A stretch of DNA of 64,000 bases from contig JAICSX010000005.1 in NCBI GenBank assembly GCA_025936675.1, positions 8,785 to 72,784 of the forward strand. Reading direction: 5' to 3'. The notes under the pieces were generated by a model. That model saw only the letters and a program-made list of their open reading frames with translations. It searched no databases and was not told the DNA's origin. Origin of the DNA: Sphingomonas sp. Lineage in GTDB: Bacteria > Pseudomonadota > Alphaproteobacteria > Sphingomonadales > Sphingomonadaceae. Numbering within the stretch: position 1 is the stretch's first letter; each line of letters begins with the position of its first letter. Shown here piece by piece: positions 59,939 through 64,000 of this stretch. The position numbers and the translations under genes were made by a program.

Positions 59939-61049
59939 CCGGGATCGCTGCCGGGCGATCCAGATTAGGAAGACGCGCCTGCAGGTTCGCGGGCAGCTGC
60001 TTGACCACGATCTTGCGGGCCTGATGCCAATAAGCTGACAGCAGCAGCAGGGCCGAGCCGATTACCAGCGCGGTCAGCGCGATATTGAGCTCGACCGCGC
60101 CGAAGCGCTTGAACAGCTCGGTCAGCGCGTAAAGCACATAGGCGAGCGCCGAGACCAGCAGCGCCCGGCGGTCGACAGCCAGCGCGGTCAGTCCGAACAG
60201 GATGTAGAGGCCGACCACGAGCAGGCCGACACCCGTCCCGACATTGCCGTTCATCACGCCAAGCAGCGTGAAGATTGGGTGGGCGATCATCGGCGCGGCA
60301 AGCAAATGCAGCCAGAAGGCGACGTCCGAGCGACGGGTGAGCCGCGCACGGTCGGACGCATCCCACCACATCGCGAACAGGAACATGCCGATGCCTAGCA
60401 CGAGGACGAAGCTGAGGATCAGGTTCATCGCGCTCTTGCCGTCGCCCGGCTGGACGATCCCGACGACGATCGCGAGGAAAAGACCGGCAACCGCAGCGGC
60501 ACCAGCCGCCACGGTGATCGGCACGTGAAACCGGCGCCAGTGGATGAAGGCGCCTACGGCAGCGATTGCTGCGCTGATGGCGCCCACGGTGGCCCCAAGA
60601 AGCTGATTGTCATTGTTGAAGCGGTCGGGACCGATGATCTGCACCAGCACGAAGGCGCTCGTCACGAGCACGCCGCCGACAAACGAGAGCAGCAGGAGGA
60701 TGGATGGCAGCGCCATGCGCCGCTTGGCGGTGAAGAACAGAGCCAGGCCCCAGGATGTCGCCGCGACGAGCAGTGGTGCAAGGAAGCTTGGGCCGACATC
60801 GCCATGATCGCTGATGTAGAGGCCGGTCGCCTGGCCGATACTCTGCCCGATCCAGCCGACCGCGAACAACAGGATTGCCGCGGCGATGGACACGAAAATG
60901 TCGTTGAAGCCGGTGATGAGCCGGAACTGTTCCTCATCGGGAATGGCGATCGTTCGCTCGCGCTCGATATAGGCACGCAAGGCGTTCGCCGCCTCTTGCG
61001 TAATCACGCCGGCCGCGACGGCATCGTCTAGCTCTTGTTGGCTGTACAT
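59919..61049 (-). CDS. Polytopic membrane protein, DUF2157-like
   Basis: A 376-aa protein. The cytoplasmic N-terminus (MYSQQELDDAVAAGVITQEA, then ANALRAYIERE) resembles the helical head of DUF2157 proteins; then about ten hydrophobic helices from FVSIAAAILLFAVGWIGQSI to IGSALLLLSAYWHQARK. No transport motif is seen. The start at 61049 follows GGAGG by eight bases; a TTG two codons upstream is less likely. Function unknown. Confidence 0.75.
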   Translation of the reverse strand: MYSQQELDDAVAAGVITQEAANALRAYIERERTIAIPDEEQFRLITGFNDIFVSIAAAILLFAVGWIGQSIGQATGLYISDHGDVGPSFLAPLLVAATSWGLALFFTAKRRMALPSILLLLSFVGGVLVTSAFVLVQIIGPDRFNNDNQLLGATVGAISAAIAAVGAFIHWRRFHVPITVAAGAAAVAGLFLAIVVGIVQPGDGKSAMNLILSFVLVLGIGMFLFAMWWDASDRARLTRRSDVAFWLHLLAAPMIAHPIFTLLGVMNGNVGTGVGLLVVGLYILFGLTALAVDRRALLVSALAYVLYALTELFKRFGAVELNIALTALVIGSALLLLSAYWHQARKIVVKQLPANLQARLPNLDRPAAIPVSAPAA

Positions 61050-61124
61050 CGGCAATCCTCCTGCGGAGCAGAAACTACCGCCGGTGTGTTATAGTGTCAA
61101 TACAGCATAGCGCCGCTGGAACGG

Positions 61125-61790
61125 TTACCTGGCGCGCGCAAGCTGCAGGCGCTCCTCGATGAGCCGAACCGCCTCCGCAACGGCTTCGTTCGGGTCGAGC
61201 GAGCTCGTATCAAGCAGGATCGCATCTGTTGCAGGCTTCAGCGGCGCCACCTCGCGGCCTGAGTCTCGCGCGTCGCGGGCCGTCAAGTCGGCGAGCACGT
61301 CGTCATAATGGGCGTTCATGCGCCTGCCGGTAAGCTCTTTCAGCCGCCGCTCGGCCCGGACCTCGCGCGCTGCCGTGACGAACAGCTTCACGTCCGCGTC
61401 CGGCGCTATCACGGTTCCGATGTCCCGCCCATCGAGAACCGCGCCGCCGGGCTGGTGAGCGAAATCCTGCTGTCGCTCGAGCAGCGCCGCGCGAACCGAC
61501 GGATAGGCCGAGATTGTCGAAGCGATCCTCGATACCGGCTCGCTCCGCAGCTCCGGATCATCGGGGTCGAAACCGAGCTCGTCGCAAGCCCGAAGCGCCT
61601 CGAACTCGCTGGCCGGATCGCCGCCCCAGCGCCACAGGTTCAGGGCGACGGCGCGATAGAGCAGCCCAGTGTCCATATGCGGAAGACCGAAATGCTTGGC
61701 GATCGCGCGCGCGATGGTGCCCTTGCCGCTCGCGGCCGGCCCGTCGACGGCGATCACCGGGCCCTTCTCTTTCGCGTTCGCCAATCCCAC
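61125..61790 (-). CDS. cmk: Cytidylate kinase
   Basis: A 221-aa P-loop kinase phosphorylating CMP and dCMP. VIAVDGPAASGKGTIARAIA is the Walker A region, HMDTGLLYRAVAL binds the nucleotide, and VLDGRDIGTVIAPDADVKLF is the Cmk signature, followed by the LID region RRLKELTGR. The GTG at 61790 is the probable start. In the gene order recalled for this class, aroA-cmk-rpsA, both neighbours would be present; here neither is, but the divergent TIGR02300 gene is still beside it. Confidence 0.94.
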   Translation of the reverse strand: MGLANAKEKGPVIAVDGPAASGKGTIARAIAKHFGLPHMDTGLLYRAVALNLWRWGGDPASEFEALRACDELGFDPDDPELRSEPVSRIASTISAYPSVRAALLERQQDFAHQPGGAVLDGRDIGTVIAPDADVKLFVTAAREVRAERRLKELTGRRMNAHYDDVLADLTARDARDSGREVAPLKPATDAILLDTSSLDPNEAVAEAVRLIEERLQLARAR

Positions 61791-61904
61791 ATCCTAGGCT
61801 TGAGGCGCGCTGCTTTGACAGGGGCATATGCCTATGGCAAGGCGCGCCGCCGACCGCGTGGGAGCGTCCGCGCAAGACGAAATTCTACTGGAGTGAAGAC
61901 CCTC

Positions 61905-62225
61905 ATGGTGAAGCCCGAATGGGGCACCAAGCGCACTTGCCCCAAGTGCTCGACCCGTTTTTACGATCTCGGAGCTGAAGACCCGGTGCATTGCATCAAT
62001 TGCGGCACTGAATTTATGCCCGAGCCCGTATTGAAATCGAAGCAGCCGCTGACCTTCGAAGCGGCTCCGGCCGCGGCCAAGGAGCCGGCCGAGGACAAGG
62101 AGCTCGCCGCCGACGATCTCACGATCGACGAGGACGAGGAGATTAGCGCCGACGAGGAAGTCGATCTCGAAACCGGCGATAACGATCTCGGCGTCGAAAC
62201 CGGCGGCGAGGACGACGAAGTCTAA
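61905..62225 (+). CDS. TIGR02300/FYDLN acid-domain protein
   Basis: A 106-aa protein with an N-terminal zinc-ribbon-like domain (WGTKRTCPKCSTRFYDLG, CINCGTEFMP; four Cys) containing the FYDL(G/N) motif that names the family, and a very acidic C-terminus (AADDLTIDEDEEISADEEVD). It is widespread in alphaproteobacteria, and its function is unknown. The ATG at 61905 gives the family N-terminus MVKPEWGTK. Divergent from cmk; aroA is normally expected in that place. Four-base stop overlap with the facing esterase. Confidence 0.92.
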   Translation: MVKPEWGTKRTCPKCSTRFYDLGAEDPVHCINCGTEFMPEPVLKSKQPLTFEAAPAAAKEPAEDKELAADDLTIDEDEEISADEEVDLETGDNDLGVETGGEDDEV

Positions 62226-63775
62226 CGCTTCACGGCTTTGGGCTTCGCTCCGGGCCGCGCGACCGCGTGCATTTCGTTCGCAATCTGGATAAGCAGCGCG
62301 TTCGGATCGCCGTTCGCCTCATAAAGATCGAAGTGCGTCTTGCCGGGCAGGAAGCGAACGTCCGCTTTCGCGCCCAGCCGCTCGAGGACTGCCTGCAGCT
62401 TGTGCGCCGCCCCATCGAGATGGAACGTATCCGCCGTCCCGACGATGACGTGGATCTTGCCGTCCAGGTCCTTGCGGATGCTCGGCCAGTCGCGCTGCAG
62501 ACGATAGGCGATGTCATAATGGTCGCGCCAGTAAGCAGCGACCTCGGGATTCACCGCGCCGGTGCGGCGGTCGAACATCTGCTCAGGGCGGCCATCTTTC
62601 CCCTTGGGCGAAAACACCCAGTCGAACGACGACATCTGGCCGCCGTAGGGACCGAGCACCGCCTCTAGCCGCGCAAAATCCTCGATGGTCGCCACGTCGC
62701 GCCCGTTCATCCGAACCAGCGGGGTCTTCCTGCCCCCCGCGTCGACATAGACGTTCGCGTTCGGCCGATAGATGTCGGCGCCGGTGAAATCGTGGAAATC
62801 GCTCGGATCAGGTGACGTCGACCACGTCCCGCCGAAGATCGTCGGATAGCGGGTCTGCAGCCAGAGCGTTGCCCAGCCGCCCGACGAATGGCCGGTGAGG
62901 AACCGTCCGGAAGGCCGCGCGTCCATCCGATAGGTTCGCTCAAGCGACGGGATCAGCTCGGTCGTCAGCGCCGCGCCCCATGGACCATTGTTGACGGAGT
63001 CGGCAAATTCGTGAGTGCCGGTCGGCCAGCTCTCGTCGAGCATCACCCAGATCATCGGCGGGATCCTGCCCTCCGCCATCAGCTTGATCTTGCTGGCTGC
63101 GTCGGCCCGCCCGGATGCAAGGTTCCCGCCGAAGCCCTGCGTCGCATAGACGGTGGGCCAGGTCTTCGAACCCTTGGCTGAATAGTCCGGCGGAAGCGCG
63201 ACCCAGCCGCGGATGTGTACCGGCCGCCCCCAGAACGCGCTGAGCTTCGCACTGACGAGATCGACCGGGATCGCCTTCGCCAGATAGGGTTCAAGCGCCT
63301 GGCGCGCGGGATTCTGCGTCTGGTTGGGATTGGACGCAGGAAGGACGTTGGTCAGCTTCAGCGGCTCAAGAGGCCCAGGCAGCGACACTTCAGTGACTTC
63401 GGAAACGTAATCGCCCGCCCCACGGCCGGCGTAATTATAGTCGCCGTTGACGTCGAGCACGGCCTGGATCCGGTAGCGGCCCGGCGGCAGCCTCGACCAG
63501 GCATTCGGGATCGAATCCGTGTCGGCATCGACCACCGCGATCTGGCCCGTCGAAAGCGAACCGACATCCCTCGCCGCAACTGCCGTCGCCGTGGCGGCGA
63601 AGGGATTGGCGTCGACGCGATCCGTCACCTTGTCGCCGGGCTTCGCTGGCTCGGCGAAGACGATCAAACGGCCGCTTAGAGGAGTAGCGGAATCGACATT
63701 GAGCTGCACTGGCACTTCTTCCGGCGGGGCCGCCGCCATGAGTAACAGCGCAGCAAGTGCCAGAACCGATCGCAT
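62222..63775 (-). CDS. Secreted esterase, enterochelin-esterase-like
   Basis: A 517-aa exported protein: signal peptide of about 20 residues (SVLALAALLLMAAAP), a beta-sandwich region of about 150 residues with VNGDYNYAGRGAGDY, and an alpha/beta-hydrolase (Fes/esterase D type) with the nucleophile elbow TGHSSGGWATLWL and a later catalytic His in LPGKTHFDLYE. The Asp is probably in GTADTFH. AGGGGAGGGG precedes the ATG at 63775. The natural substrate is unknown. Confidence 0.85.
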   Translation of the reverse strand: MRSVLALAALLLMAAAPPEEVPVQLNVDSATPLSGRLIVFAEPAKPGDKVTDRVDANPFAATATAVAARDVGSLSTGQIAVVDADTDSIPNAWSRLPPGRYRIQAVLDVNGDYNYAGRGAGDYVSEVTEVSLPGPLEPLKLTNVLPASNPNQTQNPARQALEPYLAKAIPVDLVSAKLSAFWGRPVHIRGWVALPPDYSAKGSKTWPTVYATQGFGGNLASGRADAASKIKLMAEGRIPPMIWVMLDESWPTGTHEFADSVNNGPWGAALTTELIPSLERTYRMDARPSGRFLTGHSSGGWATLWLQTRYPTIFGGTWSTSPDPSDFHDFTGADIYRPNANVYVDAGGRKTPLVRMNGRDVATIEDFARLEAVLGPYGGQMSSFDWVFSPKGKDGRPEQMFDRRTGAVNPEVAAYWRDHYDIAYRLQRDWPSIRKDLDGKIHVIVGTADTFHLDGAAHKLQAVLERLGAKADVRFLPGKTHFDLYEANGDPNALLIQIANEMHAVARPGAKPKAVKR

Positions 63776-63924
63776 TGTCGCCCCTCCCCTTATTCGCCAG
63801 CCTTGTGGAGGCGCGGCAAACTGGGAGCAAGACGATTTCAACAGCCACCGACCGAGCGGTTGACCGACAAGATCGAATTTCCCATTTGCAGAGGACGCCG
63901 CATCGCCTAAGGCGCTGCGACCGT

Positions 63925-64000
63925 GGGGCCGTAGCTCAGCTGGGAGAGCGTCGCAATGGCATTGCGAAGGTCAGGGGTTCGATCCCCCTCGGCTCCACCA
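63925..64000 (+). tRNA. tRNA-Ala (anticodon GGC)
   Basis: A 76-base cloverleaf at the right edge: acceptor GGGGCCG with CGGCTCC, A and encoded CCA; D-arm TAGCTCAGCTGGGAGAGCG; anticodon arm TCGCA-ATGGCAT-TGCGA with GGC; T-loop GGGTTCGATCCCC. It reads GCC and GCU. Confidence 0.97.

Overview
The window is GC-rich, densely packed bacterial chromosome. It reads as an alphaproteobacterium of the order Sphingomonadales. The basis is the rpsF-rpsR-rplI and rpsA-ihfB housekeeping genes, families typical of this order (DUF2793, DUF2794, DUF6456, TIGR02300/FYDLN, YcbB-like L,D-transpeptidases, FG-GAP proteins with DFNGDG repeats, a beta-barrel protein with a polyproline tail), alphaproteobacterial direct-repeat SOS boxes (GTTC-N7-GTTC), and many GTG and TTG starts. 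No insertion sequence, CRISPR array or intact prophage was seen. Three tRNAs are present: Val(TAC), Leu(TAA) and Ala(GGC, at the right edge).

Layout. 0-2.6 kb: lipoprotein fragment, rpsF-rpsR-rplI operon with a strong terminator, and a disordered Ser/Gly/Gln-rich protein. 2.6-9.1 kb: GST, a 48-aa ORF, DUF6456 protein, two S24-like regulators facing each other across tRNA-Val, a winged-helix protein, cysQ and a short-chain dehydrogenase. 9.2-14.8 kb: an L,D-transpeptidase facing a beta-barrel protein, then what looks like a collapsed gene transfer agent cluster (small and large terminase plus DUF2793). 14.9-19.8 kb: cupredoxin, double aspartyl-protease/TPR protein, HxlR-type regulator, M19 dipeptidase. 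19.8-22.2 kb: an apparently 5'-truncated FG-GAP/zincin gene and a TonB-C-like gene in less typical DNA. 22.3-25 kb: hemerythrin protein and an 0.8-kb gap with a possible structured RNA. 25-34 kb: SOS-box uvrD, GST, PilZ, cytochrome c, formate/nitrite transporter, two more L,D-transpeptidases, second hemerythrin protein. 34-45 kb: beta-lactamase-like hydrolase, lapA-pyrF-accD-folC, two coupled AmpG-type permeases, response regulator, pseudouridine synthase-rsmD, SRAP protein. 45-51 kb: two paralogous GGDEF-EAL proteins flanking a predicted SOS-controlled 30-aa membrane peptide, rpsA, ihfB and tRNA-Leu. 51-58 kb: pgsA and a peroxide-defence block (katG, oxyR, ahpC, ahpD). 58-64 kb: TSUP permease, cysE, DUF2794, membrane protein, cmk, TIGR02300 protein, esterase, tRNA-Ala.

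Several groups may work together. OxyR probably controls ahpC-ahpD and perhaps katG. Three L,D-transpeptidases, two muropeptide permeases and a penicillin-binding-protein-like hydrolase concern the cell wall. Two SOS boxes place uvrD and a SidA-like peptide under LexA. Pieces of a superoperon remembered as aroA-cmk-rpsA-ihfB-lapA-pyrF-trpFBA-accD-folC lie scattered over 26 kb, and only the aromatic amino-acid genes (aroA, trpF, trpB, trpA) are missing from them. Seven tail-to-tail gene pairs overlap by exactly four bases at their stop codons.
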